From Scortum barcoo (Eukaryota > Chordata > Actinopteri > Centrarchiformes > Terapontidae): DNA of 64,000 nt. Below the pieces are notes generated by a model. It did not search any database, was not told the DNA's origin, and worked only from the letters and a program-made list of their open reading frames with translations. The stretch spans positions 19,848,085 through 19,912,084 of the forward strand of contig CM041546.1 of the NCBI GenBank assembly GCA_023238725.1, given 5' to 3'. Both the position numbers and the translations under genes were made by a program. This document shows positions 12,601-27,600 of the stretch, one piece after another. Every line of letters starts with the position of its first letter. Within the stretch, counting starts at the first letter, position 1.

Positions 12601-15600
12601 TTCAGTGTTTTCAGTAGATTTAACCTAGCCTTTAACCTAAAACTAAATTATTTGACTTTGGTTTAAATTAGATTGTTGAGAACAAAAAGTGTATCTGGTC
12701 TAATGACAGATATTGGATTTGCTCTGAGCTTAAAGTAAAGTTTATGCACAGAACATTAAGGCGTCTCTGAAAGAAAATCTCTGACACTTGAAACACAACG
12801 CTGAGTGTTTTAGTTCTGCAGATAAAGAGATTTCTTGTCAAGCCTACATAGGAGCCATGAATTCAGGATCACATACACTCCTTTTTGCAGAACCTGAGCT
12901 TGCATTTGCATCAACATAGTGTATCTGAATGTGAAAATTTAACATAAAAGTCAATTTAAGATGAAATGTAACATAAGGCTATGGTTACACTTTCCATTTC
13001 GCTAAGATTTTGGAGTCCAGTCTATCCAATATGATGGCCTGAGACCATGCTTTCCACACTTTCTGCACTCTCTGCATTGCTCTTATGTGTGTTCAAATCA
13101 AAATGTGTCCAGACGATGCACAAGTGTTGTAATGCATTCGATGACATGGCCTGGCTCAGTGAATTGTGAGTAAAATCGACTCGGAAGCATCCAGATCTGC
13201 TACTTAATTCATCCTTGTGTGGTCAGGTGATAAAAGTCACACAAGTTACAAATGTAAGCCTCTGAGATATCAGTTTCCTGCACACGCAAAAACATGCTTT
13301 GCATGTGCAGCAGATTTACTGTATTTGCTTCAAGCTTATACTCCAGGGGAGCAATAATCAATGGTTTGGCTTTAAGTGCGCTGATAAAGTTTCTCTATTA
13401 TGTGGCATATTTCCTTCATGCTTTTATGCTGGAATCTTCATCATAGTCTGTGACTCTCTCCCCTCCTCTTGTTACACCATAGCGTCATATGAATGTAAAA
13501 AACAGAGAGAGGTATGGGTCCCCATGTTCACTCTGTAGAAAGATACATCAGCAGTCCTTCAGTGAAAGTGGTTCACCTTGATTTAAAATGGAAGAGCTAT
13601 TATTAAAACATTGTCTTCCACAGTCCTGGGCCTGAAGGTCCAAAACAATGCTTTGTGTTGCTTTAAAAAGTGCAGACATGTTTCTGAAGTTATCAAATTT
13701 CCAATCCTCTTGTGCTTTTACAGTGCAATCTCATGGGAGAGTCAATTGAGAATTAAGCTAAGTGGAATTGTCTTGATCCAGTTAAAAGCTGTGTTCATAA
13801 AAATGGCTGATGATAAGTGCAGCAGCACAAGGATATTGGAAGGTGTTTTAAGGATGGTTTTATATACAAGGGTTAGGGCATTAAAGATGTTTTCCCATAA
13901 AAGACGAGCAGGACTGTCTCTGTCTTCATTCCATGTCTTCTTTCCTGGAGTGGATTAGAAGTGGCAATATTCTCTGTCACAGATATCCACCCTTCAGTTG
14001 CAGACCACAGACTATTATAAGATGTGAACAAGAAAATATTGTACTTTTTTCCTCACAGAGCATGTTTTACATACCTCTCTCCACAGTAAGAAGATAATGC
14101 AACTAAATTTGGGCAGCACCTCTATTGTGCAGTTACACTTAAGATCCTTAAGGAATCCATAGCAAACATTTGGTTTGACTGAGATACGATCAATATTCCA
14201 CTCCTTCCCCATCAGCTACTTAATTTTGTGGTCGATCAATAAAAATTAAACACTGCACTCAAAAACTGCACCGTTACAATTTCACGCAAGCATTCAAAAA
14301 ATTAGGACTCAGCTGGAGGTCTCCGCAGTCATCCAAATGTGATACTCTTGAATTACAAGTAAACCATGTTGTAAAGTTATAATAGCAGATTTACCACAAC
14401 AAGAGCTTAGAGGACAATCAAATTCTCCTTTGTCCAGCTTAACTCACTTGAAAAGAACCAACCACCAAGGGAACATGGCCTGCATGCTTATCACAGAAGA
14501 TAGAGATCTCTGTCTTGCTTATAATAGTCTCTCATTTCATTTGTCACTCATTACATGTCTGCAGCTTTGGCTTTCAATATACAGTACAGCTCCCTGCCTT
14601 CCTCCCAGGGCTGTTGTACTTAATGAAACTGAAACAACCTCCTACCCTCCAATATTCTTTGCAAGATAACAACCCCTGTAAATAGAGTCCTATTCCAAAA
14701 TGCAATATACATGTATCTTAGGAAAACATCACTGCTTCAAGTTCATGTTTAACTCTTTTTAAATAGAAACCAATATGCTAAAGTTGTACTGTGTCAACCA
14801 GAGACTTCTGCTTCCACTTACTCCTCAGATGTATGATGATGCATTTTAATTAATGCTAGCAAGCTGAAAAAAATAAATCACTTTTCCTAGATTGTGGAAG
14901 AAAACTCATATTGTCTATTCACCAAAGGCAATGCAATAAACATAAATAGTCAATGTGGCCCGCCAATAGCCTCCCTATAAAAGACCATGTGACGTCTTAG
15001 CTGTCTTTTGCCCTCCATCCCAACAACAGCCTCCATTTACCTGTTAATTATTCCTTTAATTTGGGAGTCTTTCTCCACTTGCTGTTGCCGTAGCCTCCTC
15101 TCACTGTCGTCGAGTCGATTCTGGTACTGTAGGAGGATCTTATTGGTCTGCTGCTCCTGCGTGAGGAGCCTCCGCTCGTACTCCTCCAGCTTTTTGTGGG
15201 ACATCACCAAGCGCTCCTTCAGGGAGTTGATCTCCTCCTCATACTCCCGTACCTGAGGCAGAGATGTAGAGGGAATGCTCAATCAGAAATGTTTACACGG
15301 CTTGATTTCTCTGTGGCTTGTGGAAGTTCTTTATCTGCATTTATGAATTAACAAAACAGATATTTCAAATTAGAGAAGCAAAATGAGGGATCATGAAGAG
15401 TGAATATACCAAACAGTGAAAAAGATTTAATTGATATTTCCCTCACTGTTTGAGACCTCTAGACATCAATGTCCAAGACCATGCAGTAACATCTGCTCAG
15501 CAATGATAGACGTGACTCAATGTTCCTCGGTATTTTACTAAGCATGAATAAATGTTTTTAGTTCTGTAACTTGAGAGAAATACCTACCCTGTCCATGCGT

Positions 15601-18600
15601 GACTCATCCATGCTCTTTGAGTACTCCTTCAGTTTGAAATCTTCACGGTCAATCCGCGAACTTTCAATGTCAGCCGACAGATGAGGCATGTTGGAGACCC
15701 AGGCCACTGTTCGTTCATTGGCTGGGGTTGGGGGATTGAGGGTGGATGGAGACTGGGAGCCCTAGGAAGAAAGGCCAGCAAACTGAATATGAGAACAAGA
15801 GTTCTTAAGTGGATGAGAATCAGTTTCATAACACAGGATTTCATGCTGGATTGTGTGCAAAGGGCCTACAAGTTGCATAAGTTCATACATTTTTGAGACT
15901 TGCTGAGCCCTAGTGGAACTCAAGCCCGTATTCCTGATAAAATTAGTGCTGCGCTCTGCTCAATGAGCTTACACACACACACACACACAGTTTTAAACCA
16001 CATACAGTGACTGATTTCTTACGCGCGCTTTGTTGCCATGAGCACAGGTGCTAGTAGAAAAAAACTGAAGCATTAAAGAGAAGAATAGAGAATAAAGAGA
16101 ATTAAATGAATTCAGAGCGTGCAGATGTTACCTGTTTGCTCATGGTGGGTTTGAGCAGGTGCTGCTGCTGCTGAGACTGTTGCTGTGGTGACTGCTGAGT
16201 GCTCTGACTCGTGGTTCCCTGTGGACTCTGGCTTTCCCTGACAGAGCTCTGCTGGTGCGGCAGGCCCGGGGCAGTGTTGTCTTTGACGGACAGCTGCCGG
16301 GACCCGTGCTGCCTGCCGCCATACCCGGACTCTGGCGACTGGAGGAGATTCCCACTTTGCGGTCGTGTTTTAGCCGGAGCAGCAGGTGCAGCGGCCGCAC
16401 TGACGGACAGCTGATGAGAGGTCTGGGACTTGACTCGCTGGGTGGGAGGCGGAGCAATAGAACTCTGGCGCACAGGTTGGACTGTGGAGGGGGGCGTGGT
16501 GGCCAGGGAGGAGTGGGAGGTTCCTGTCTGCGAGGTCATGCCCATCATTTGTTGTTGCTGCTGGAGGTTATCCTTGGGAAGAAGTAAACAAGTAAAAAGT
16601 TAGCATCTCCATTTCTAGTTTTGGTTCTTTCTGGGGCAGACGATACAACTTGGCTGGCATTTAGACTGAAAGCAGCCCTGCATTAAAAAAGTATACACTG
16701 AAGGTTGCTATGGTGGAAATGTAGCTTCGGGTACCAGTGAGACAACAAAATACAATCCAAAAAGTTCAATGCATCTGCACCCCTGTTGCATCAATGGGGC
16801 GGCGTCATTCAATTGAACAATATAATGGGGACACTGAGATAAATGGACTGACACCCACATACAAATGGCACCAGTCTTCATTTTAATAAACTCATTATAG
16901 AAACAATCAATCAATTAGTCAACTATTATAACTAAGTAATTGTTTAACTCAATAACTTGACGAAAAAAAAATACTAAACACCCTCTGGTTCCAGTTTTTC
17001 AAATGTAGGTACTTGCTGCTTTTGTCTAAGATGTACTGATGTATATTGAACATCTTTGGTTTTTTAGGCCCATTTTAGCCCACCTTGGGCTAAATAAAAA
17101 ATAATAATTAAACCAAAATGTAAACGTAAACAGTTAGTTGGAGTTAAAGCCACCCAAGTAATTAAAAGAGAGATAAAAATCTACACATGGTGGCTTTAAG
17201 ACGTCATGAGAATACAACAAACATACATGTACCTGCACATGCATGGACATCTGCCTGCGTCCATAGTCAGCCCTGCTGTAGTCGTCACTGTAGCTGTGTG
17301 AGTGGATGATGCTGGGTTGGCCCAGGTGACCGTCCCTGGTCCTGAGGGTGGACAGGTCCTCACTGCGGGAGAACCCCCCGTGGGCGAACTGTGGGATGTA
17401 GGACTGGTGAGAGGGCTCGGGCTCTGGAGCGAGGAGAAGGGGTGCTGGGGGTTGGGCCCGGCTGTGGCTGGTGCTGGTGATGGAGCTGTTGCTGTTGAGG
17501 CCCATCAGCAGTCGCCAGATGAAAGAGGGGATTCTGGAAGGAAAGCGGGTAGCGCATGGCGGCGGCCTGCTGTTGCTGCTGCTGGGATAGCGAGTCGGTG
17601 GTGGTGCCCATCTGGCTCAGCTGGCTCAGCCGAAGGCCGCCGGACATGCTGGAGCCGCCAGAGCCAGCTGACAACCTCCCACCGGCCCGCAGCTGGCTGC
17701 TCAGGCCCGACCCCAGGCCGCCACCGCCTCCGCTGCTCAGCCCTCCGAAGCTGCCCATGCCGGCGATGGAGGCCTGGGAGGAGTTGAGCATGTCCACCGA
17801 CTGCAGGTTAGACACGCTGTTCATTCGGGAATCCTGGAGGTCCATCATAGATACGCTTTTATTGACACTGAGCACCTAGATAATAAGGGATATGAGAGGC
17901 TAGTGTGCCCCCTGTTATTATGTATGTTAGGTGGCCACGGATGATATGGGTGAGGGTGGTGCGGGTGTTTTTACCGCGAGGCCTGGATATCGGAATGCCT
18001 CAAAGTATTTCCCAGGAAATACCGCTAGGATGAGTTGCGTGGTGAATCAGTGGAAAAAAAGCAGATGTCATGATATACTACAGCCTCGATCACACGATGG
18101 CAGATTATATTAAGTATGACTAACATGCACGTCATACTAACCTCACTTTGATAAAGGTAAACCTAGCGGATGGGATGATGATTCCCCAAGTCAGTGTGAT
18201 AAAACTCACCTTAGGGTCTGGTTCTGTGATGTCTGAGCTGCTTGTGCAGTAGGCCGGGCTGGATCGGGCCAGGGGAGGGCGTGATACATAAAACATGTCT
18301 TTGGAGGATGCTCGATGGGGGTGGTCACGGTCCTGAAAACTCATCTGGGAGCGGGATGGCATGACTCCTCCGGTGGAGGTTGGGGAAGGCAAGCGAGTGA
18401 TATCTATAGAGCTGGAGAACAGCAGTGAATAAGGCCAACAATAAATGAAGACAGAGAGTAAGTACTTAAATCTGCAATGATTTGTTGATTGATCCATTAG
18501 TCAACTGACAAAAATTAGCAACAATTTTGATTATAGTAAAGTGACATTATTCATTTTTTTTTTAACACCACAAGGACTTGAAGAAGAAAACAGTTGTTAG

Positions 18601-21600
18601 TGCTCTTATGATCACAACACAGTCGTCGCCTACCTATTAAGATCCCTCATCATGAGATTCTGGAACTCCGACGAGATGCCCCTGTTGAAGCTCGGCCGTG
18701 ACAGCAGCCTGTCTGTCTGTCTCTCCTGCACCCTGTCTGTCTGATGGCTGGGCTGCCTCTGGAGGTGTGGGTTACGCAAGGCCATACTAATGTCATTAAG
18801 GAGGCGAGGCAAAGGACCCAGTTTGATGATGGCATCCTGTGGTTAAAGGGAAAAGAAACTGAGTTTTGCTGCAGATTTAAAAAAGTCTTTTATTTTTGAA
18901 TTATCTAATGTAAGGGTTTCATTAAAATGTCATAAATCCACCTCCACTCACCCGGCGCTTGTGAGTTAATGACAGCTCTAGCCTGACTAATGACTGACAG
19001 CCTCATTTAGCAAAAAAAGTTTGAGGTGAAAGAACAGTGAGACCAAATTATTGAAATTGAATCCTGAAATGACAAATCCATGAGTAGGTATTATTTTTCC
19101 CCTTTACATAGGAGGGTACAATGTGGTGTCCAGTGATTAAAAAATATAGCAATATTACCAAAGAAGAAAAAAAACCCAAGTTGGGATAAAAATCCACAAG
19201 AACCTGTGTTAAATGTAAGTAATGTATACAAATCTATGACTGAAGACGCTGGCTGAATGAACTAAATAAAAAGGGGGAAAAAATTAATTCTAATTTTGGA
19301 AAGAATTATATGACAAAATTGTAGTTTATAAAGGCATGGATGATGTCATTTTTGGGTTTACCTTGCTGAGCTGAGCCATGACCTCCCAGAGGAGACTGTG
19401 CAGTATAGACAGCTCCCTGCCTAGGTCAATGTATCCCTCAAAGCCACCTGCATTGCTGACACTGTCCAGGTTGGAGATTTCGTACAGGAACTGCTGCATG
19501 GAGCCCCACTCCATCTCTAAAAACTCATTCATGAAACACATGTACTCCTCTTTACTGCCAAACCTGCAGGTGGGAAAGGAAGGAAGGCCAGCGAGGAGAT
19601 ATGAAGGTAAGATAGTGAAAATAATAGTAGAAAGGACTATAGTAGAAGGATTTTGATGTTCCTAGCACATTATGATGGGAAATTAGGGAGAATATTTTAC
19701 TTGTCAAATCACATTGTAATGGCAATTCATCTACAGCATACTATTTTTATTAAGACTGTGTGAACAAACATGCTACTGTTTATATGTTCAGAATGAAACT
19801 AGATATTACAAAGTAATGCACATCATCAATTTCATTAATGCACCTGGGTACAACTGTTTCACATGTTTAATTCTACCAATATGCAGATGACACTGTAATT
19901 TAGTGCTGTGGCCACTGAGCTCAGTCAAGCTTTTGCTCATTGAAACATCTTTTTATCTCTTAATGATATAAATATAGTTTTGAAAGCAGACAAACTTTAT
20001 TTTATATTTTTTTATAAAATTATTCTAAGATGGATCCAAATATTATCATATATGTTTCGCACTGCATGAACATAGTTAAATGTAAAAATGTTTAAGAATT
20101 CTATGTAACTGATGGCCAGTTCTCTTTTTCAATTTACAAAGGAACATTTAATTAAGTTTTAGTTGAGAAAATGGCCTGTTTACGTGTATTTCAAAGAGAC
20201 TGGTTGTTTCTATGTTTTAAAGCTTGATTATGGGTTTTGACTGAATGCTTGCGATTTAAACATGTTAGTTATTGTCTACCACATAGCCATATAGCAGTTA
20301 GTGACTGGATGCAATGAAGGCTGTAAATAAAATGAAATAAAACTGACTTGGAGAAATTAGCCAGGTTTTGCACTACTTTCGCAATGAGGGTGAGCGTGCG
20401 TGACGTCTGCTCGTCGGGGTACTCCTGCGTGAGATTGAAGAGCGATGGGGACATGATGGCAGGACACAGGAAGCGCAGGAAGAGGGAGCCACTGATGAGA
20501 CGATCGGCAATGTCTTCCCGACCTCTCTCAGCACATCGCACTCTCCAGGAGGCAAAAACTTCCTTTAGCTCTCGAGGGAAAACACTATGAAGAAGATATG
20601 CTGCACGTCAAGATCAGAAAGAGACTGTGGAGGGGTTTCTTCAGTTCCCTAAAAAAGAAGCTGAAGTCTCATGTATCTTTAAAATAGAGAGAAATAAACA
20701 CACTTGTTTTTCTGCATTTGCTAACTACTCACCAATGGGAGTTAACGATCTTGCAGAGTGCCAGTTCACAGCACATTCGGAGATTGGCTTGGTGGTCTGG
20801 GAGTACAGAGGGTGGTGTTCTCATGGGATCCACTTCGCAATTTTCCTCTGACTCATACAAGGCCCTTATGAACTCCCCTACAAATGACATTTCATTAGTG
20901 ACAGAGAAATGGTGGACACTATCACCAATATCAGTTGAGCACTGCTCATACAGAAGGCAACGACAAGAAAGACCAAAAGAAAAAAGTACAAAAAAAAAAA
21001 AAAAATCCACTATGGAAGTTAATAAATGTTTCCATCAACAGCGAATTCAACAGGCCTAATCAAGTGTTTCATGCATGTTTGTTAAACATGCTACAGTTTT
21101 GCAGTTTAGGCTAAAGCCAGAATTGTTTATTTTAATATATTTTAGGAGCACTCTGTTATATTTTTGGAAATTATCTTTATATCCCAACATGAGACTGAGA
21201 AATGTAGTAAAAGTCAGACCATATCTTGCTCTTCTTGATGCAAAGCAATTGATTCATGCTCTTATGTTCTCTCATCTGGACTACTGCAATTCTCTTTTAA
21301 CTGGATTACCAAAAAATCAGTGAACAGCTGCCAGTGATTTGACAAATACAAGAAAAAGAGAGCACATTACACCCATCTTAGCATCTTTACATTGGCTTCC
21401 TGTCTCTTTTAGAATTGATTTTAAAATCTCATTACTTGCTTACAAAGCTCTACATGATTTAGCATCTCAATATTTAGCGTCTGGCTCTGCCTCTATGCTC
21501 CTAGCCACTGCCCGGGCTATTTAATTGTACAGCATTGAATGTTACGAACAGTTAAGACGAAGACGTATGAAGAGACAGCCTTCTCTTACAATGGACCAAA

Positions 21601-24600
21601 AGTGTGAGACAACCTGCCAGTAAATATCTACCATACAGCTTCATTAAATTCCTTTCAGGAACATCTTAAACCTCACAATTTTTATCTTGTTTTAAAGGTT
21701 GTAATATCTTTGTTTTTATGAATGCTTGCTAATTTATTATTATAATAGTGAAATAAAAAATAAAAATAGGATTCTTTTAATTCATCCCTATGATATTATT
21801 TAATAACATCTACTCTATTATATAGTATATTACAATTTTTTTTTTTTGCCACCTTTTAATTTATAAGTTAACTTGTTTTAAATGTTTTTTCTTTTATATG
21901 CAATTTGATGTAAAGAAGTGTAAGCACCACTGTATGTGTGAAAGGTGCTTTAAATATAAAGAGTATTATTATTCATTTGTTTGTGCAGAGATTAAATAAA
22001 TACAAGACCGACTCCGAGCAATGTAAAAAATAACAGAATCCTAATGTAAAACAAATTGTCTCTGAGGCAGGCTGAAAGAAAGTGTGTGACGGGATCTTAG
22101 GGAGGATTTTTTCTTTAATTAAAAGTTTTGACATACCCAAATTCCAAAAGGTCATCTCCTGAATTTGAAATTAATTACATATCATTGTGAATATTGTGGA
22201 GTTGTTTTAATCTACACAGTTAAAAACTGTTCTGGCTCACCTATAGCATCCTTGAGGTACTTATGTCCGATCAGTTTGAGGTACTCTTCTATGGCTTTGG
22301 TGGCCAGAGTGTTCTCTCTGAAGATAAGGTGTTCTCGGTCGATGAATCTGTCTACCTCGCACATTGCCATGTCTGACAGGAAATCCTGGAGAAAAGGAGA
22401 ACTAAATTATTACAAACAGTGTTTACATCAGAAATAAAACAGACGTAAACTCTCTGGTCATGAGGACTGAAAAAGCTTTGTTTTAGATCAGTTTCCCATA
22501 TTTTCACACATTGATAAGTCAAACAGAAGTGTCCCTACCTTAGCTTTCCCTGTGCTCTGCAGTATATGCACCAATGCACAGGCCACTTCCTCTTTGCTCT
22601 TGACACTCAGCACGGGCTCCAGCACAGCACACATGGTGCGGTAGTTATTGGTGACATACTCCGCAAACTCCTTGTACAGCTCCATGGGCAGGATGTTCAT
22701 GGTCTGGAAGCGGGATTTGAGGCGTAAGGATGCGTTGATGATCTTCCCCCCTCCGACACCAGCTCCCTTGGTGAGGACACTGGGCTGGATGACCGGGTAC
22801 CACTGCTCCACAAACTGACGTCCTGTGATGCTTGAGATGGGGATGCTTACAAGTCCTAAGTATGTGCTCTTTTCCTTAAAGAAAAACATAAGTTATTAAA
22901 AAAAAATACAATCTGAAAGTCTGACGTGTCAAAAAGAGTTCATTTAAAGCTTTCATGCTGAATAAATAATGAGCAGCAAGACTAACACTGCATCCCCGGA
23001 GTGTCGTTTGAAACTGGAAATTAGTTGTTTTCCTGTGGTGGTGCCACTCTTGTACTAAATTGAGGATATAAATTCTTACAATTGTGACTCACTGTTTATT
23101 CTCTTTCTTACAGAATGTATTGTTTTTAAAAGTTACAGACCATAAAGTGGCAAAAATTTGATTTTTATTAACAAATAACAAAAAAATGGCTGTAATGCTG
23201 TGTATCTGCAGGGGGCTGTTAGGGCTATTGATCCATGCAGTGACTCAATGATTACTCCATCAATTACAATTGTGTCTTTCTTTGGAGTCGGCTTTTTGTT
23301 TTTAACCAGACTGACTGCAGTTGGAAGACACTCCCATATTGATAGCTATTTTATTATAAAGCCTCAGAATTAAAATACTTTAATTTTAGATAATGTTACT
23401 TCCTCACAGTATGTTATTTTCTCATCTTTTTGTGTTTCTCAGACTGATGCTTAATGAGCCAAATGACTGATTATGTTATAGAAATGTTAGAAGGAGAAGG
23501 AGAACTTCTTATTTATACATCCAACACTTGTGGAGCAACATTATCATTCATTTGTGGGTCATGTTTCTGCTCACCTGGTGAATATAAGTCTGGTATTCAC
23601 TCTCTTTTAGCTCTGTTTTTGGTCTCTACCATTTCCAAAAGGATCTATTGGTCTCTTTAGCAGCTAAATTCTCCACTATGTTCACCGGCTTGTCTCTGTG
23701 TGTCTGAGTCTGTCTGCAGTTTGATGCTAAGCAGGTAGTGTATAGTAAAAAATGAAGGTATGAGATCTGCAAAAGTGGATCAAAACAGTAAAGTTGTGGA
23801 TTGAAGAGCTACACAGTGAGCTGAAACTAAAAAAACGAGGGGGGAGAGTCACTTTATAGTTTTCTGTAGGTTCATCATCGTCTTCACATTGCCATAGGAC
23901 TTTTATTTTTATGAGGAATGGATAATTATAGCGACTTCAGAATTCACTTTTCTGTACATTTGAGTAATTTTGTTGTAGCACAGCTTTAAGCTACAGAATC
24001 CAAAAATAAACCAATTTCACTGCAAAGTTTCTGCGTTCTGGTTGTAACAAACTACTCATCCTTAGGCCTCCATGTTACCCCACAGATTTGTCACCTTGCG
24101 TCTCTTCTTGTCTGTCTCCTTGTATAGATGAAGGCGTAGGTTGCGGACGGCTGGCAGGTTGTTGAATTCAAAGTGCTCGCCCCAGAAAACGGTGTCGGTG
24201 CGGGGCTTGCTGGTGGTGCGTGCGTACAGCATGTCGTCCAGACAAAGTTCGCAGTAGTAGCGTTTCTTGGCTGGAAGCTCGCGGGCCTCAATGATCCACA
24301 GTTTGAGCACATTGTCCACCCTCCGGCTGTTGTCCTGCGTGGAGATGAAGTCGGGTCAAATAAGGTAAAGCGCATCTAATAATAGAGTAATTAGAAATCT
24401 TTGCAAGAGAAGATGATACAATGCGGGGGGGAAATATGAGAAAGAGCAAAGGAAAAAGTTCAGACGTATGAAGACAGAGACAGTGTGTGCGAATAAGAGG
24501 CGACAGCAGGTCAGCCTGCAGGAGAACGGAGTAAATGACAGGAAAGAAACGGCTGGCGACATGGCGGTTGAGCTACTGTGGATTGTAGGCGGTACTTGAT

Positions 24601-27600
24601 GGATTGCTCTCGATGTCGGACTTGAACACAGAGACAGAAGACAGCGTGATAGCAGCACAGAAAAGAAAGATGACAGACAACGGTGAGGGATACGGGGATG
24701 AGAGTGGTGTTACTGGATGAAAAAAAAGTAATCTTTAAATGTCTTAATGTCTTAAATGTAGAAGGGCGCAAATGGCACAATGCACATGTGGGGCAAAGAC
24801 GAGGGACAAACAATGGTGGCAATGTTTCTGTAGACAGCTACACTTCCTATTTATGATCACAAAGCCCAAGCTATATTTGACACCCCCCATGGGAAGAGAG
24901 AGTGCTGTGTTGATTGCAGAGTGACGGCGCGACGGATGGGGACTGAGTCATTTCAAATGGGCTCAAATGCCATTGTTGTTAGCCCCCTATTTGCTTCAGA
25001 CTATTTAAGTCCTACTTTAGACTACTCATCATGTGCACATCAGCTAGATCCACAGTTCTTAAGTTCTCCATTTGTATGCTCTTTGATAACCAGCACCACA
25101 CATAAGGCCTAATTAATTCCAAACCCCTGAGTTTGAATGTGCTGGGCATCTGGTGGCTCAGTTTGCTAGTGCACATACAGTGCAGCAGCGCCAGCGTGAG
25201 CTCGAGTCTTCCTTCTTGATATCATGTTACATCTTCCCTAGTTTCTGTCATGTCTCGGTTTTGCTGCCAAAAAACGAATAAAACATTAAAGCAGGGTGAA
25301 GTGGCTGCTCTCCATTTGAAAACACACACGTTCGAAGCTCAAAGTGGGAATAAAAAATCTCAGAATGTTAGGAAGCATAATGATAATCCTTGTCTCTGCA
25401 GTGAGTCTTATCACTGTCGATGCATCTGGTCTGAAATGCACTGTGCGTGTTGTTTAGGAAAAGGAGGGGGGGGTGGCGATTTTGGAGAGAGCCCCCATGT
25501 GGAGTCCTTGGAGCTCCATGACTCAGCCAGGACCCCCGCGGCCCGAGCATCTGGACAAAGCATTCAACTCGGGTGACGTTTCATCTCAGTCTGGCTTAAT
25601 AACTCCTAGTCCCTGGTTGCCATCAAAGCTGCATAAAGCTCACATGCCTGTTAATTTTTTTTATGAACGTTAGGGGGGATTGGGCACAATTTTACAGAAC
25701 TATGAAATCTGGGTGAAAATTAGGATACTGGTTTTACTAGGGGCCAACATGGAGGGCTGAGATTTATTGTTTTGTTCAGCTAAGAGGGTGGAAATAAAAT
25801 CACAGCACCTTAAAGCTGCACTAGGAAAGATTTTCTAAGAATAAATATACCATCTTACCTGCTTATATAATACATTAAAGCTGCAAAAAAACAAAAAACA
25901 AAAACAAAAACTCATCTGCCCTAATTAACAATAATCCAGTCATATATTGACACACTGACATCAGGCCTCATGTAGGAACATTTTCATATTTTTATCCGCT
26001 GCGAGGCGTTCCAAAACGGATTCACCAGAATCTCTTAACTTGACAAATTTATTGTAAATCAGCCTAATGAACACCACTTGTTCATGAGGAGGTGCATGTT
26101 CCTGAGATTTGATCATTAGCGTAATCAAAGCCTCTGAAATCACATTATCAGGCCATGTTATGCTCTATTTGTCATAAAATGTTACAAACCAGCTCCTGAA
26201 GTCAGATATCAACAGACAAGAACAACAGAAGAAGTTTAGCTGTGTCAGGAGTTGCATTAGGGGACCTGAAAGAAATGAGAAAATACTAATGTCACTACTG
26301 GCAATGTGTTATCAGGGCAGATATCTATTTAGATATCTATTTAGATTATTTGGATAGCAATTTTTTCTCAAAATGAATTCAGATTAAGGTTTTATGATAT
26401 CAGTTCACACAAGTGGTTCTTCCGGTGTAAAGAACAGCAGTCTATCTGTCGGACAGGTCTGGACCACTTGTGAGTTTTGTTGGTATCTAAGAGAAAGTAA
26501 TAGAAAACTGGTGAATGCCAAAGACCTCTGAAATTACTTGAACTTGGCACAACAACAAATCTGTTCTTGCACGAGGCCCGCTGTCACCTGAAGAGCAGTG
26601 AGAAAGGACCTGGACTCTTTCATCTCCTGTCCCTTCTGTATGCTTTTGTATCACATATCACAGCCATGTTGGGCTGGTAAACATGAGCCTGCTGTGTGCA
26701 AATTCACTGTCATCACTCTGCCTGATTTGTGGATATCAAAATTTCTCAGCTATCTGAATGCTCCACCCTGCAACATTACCTCGTGCAGCTTTAATATTTT
26801 GCTTGAAGGAGTAAATTGTTCAACACAGACACACACAGGCACAAGGATGGAGGTCACACAGAGAAATGAAGCAGTGCGCTCTTATTGAAAACAGACAACA
26901 ACGGGAGACGGGGAGGAGAGAGAGAGACACACAGACAGAGGGATCATCCTTTTTTTCTTCCTCTACCGCATCCCTTTCTCTCCCCTCACCTTGTTGGGCT
27001 TGACAGCTCTCTGCAGGTTCTCGATCCATTTGTCTCTCTCTGCAGCTGAGCGACACGCAAAGCACTTGGTTCCCGATGCCGTAGTCACCTGAGGTTATAG
27101 CCAATGGTAAATTCAACAACCACAGCCATTAGTAACTATGGAGACTGCAGCTAAGGCGCCACAACAATATCTTGTATTTACTCTCAACCTCTGTCATGTT
27201 CCACTAATGGAAAGGTGATGGAAAAAGCTGAGTCCTGCAGCAAATTATGTATGGGACTAGGGCTCTTTTTAGTGTCCTTGTTTCTTTCATTTTTTCACAT
27301 AACAAAGAAAGCTATTTTCAATTAACAGTCTCTTTCACATCACTGTCACTTGTCACATTTTTGGTGCTATGTGCTTCTCTGTACAGTGGGTGTGCTGTTG
27401 TTTTGTCCAGTGTCCCGGGCAGCTCTCACCTCAAAGCAGTACTCTTGTCCCAGGATGCTCGAGTGGACAGGTTTGATGATGGCGTCCTCATCCAGAGTGA
27501 GGTCCAGCGCCTCGGCGGCGCTGCTGGGAGACAGCAAGGACTCATGGGAGTGGGACTCTTTGAAGCTCTGCATCAAACGGGTCCTGGGAGGAGTGAGGGT

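Noticed and set aside
16211..16587. Plus-strand open frames over the Gln-rich exon
   Set aside because: They are antisense shadows of the biased minus-strand exon at 16132-16572.
17302..17879. Plus-strand open frames of 161 and 107 codons
   Set aside because: Antisense shadows of the syngap1 exon at 17233-17875, with Gly/Pro/Cys-rich artefactual composition.
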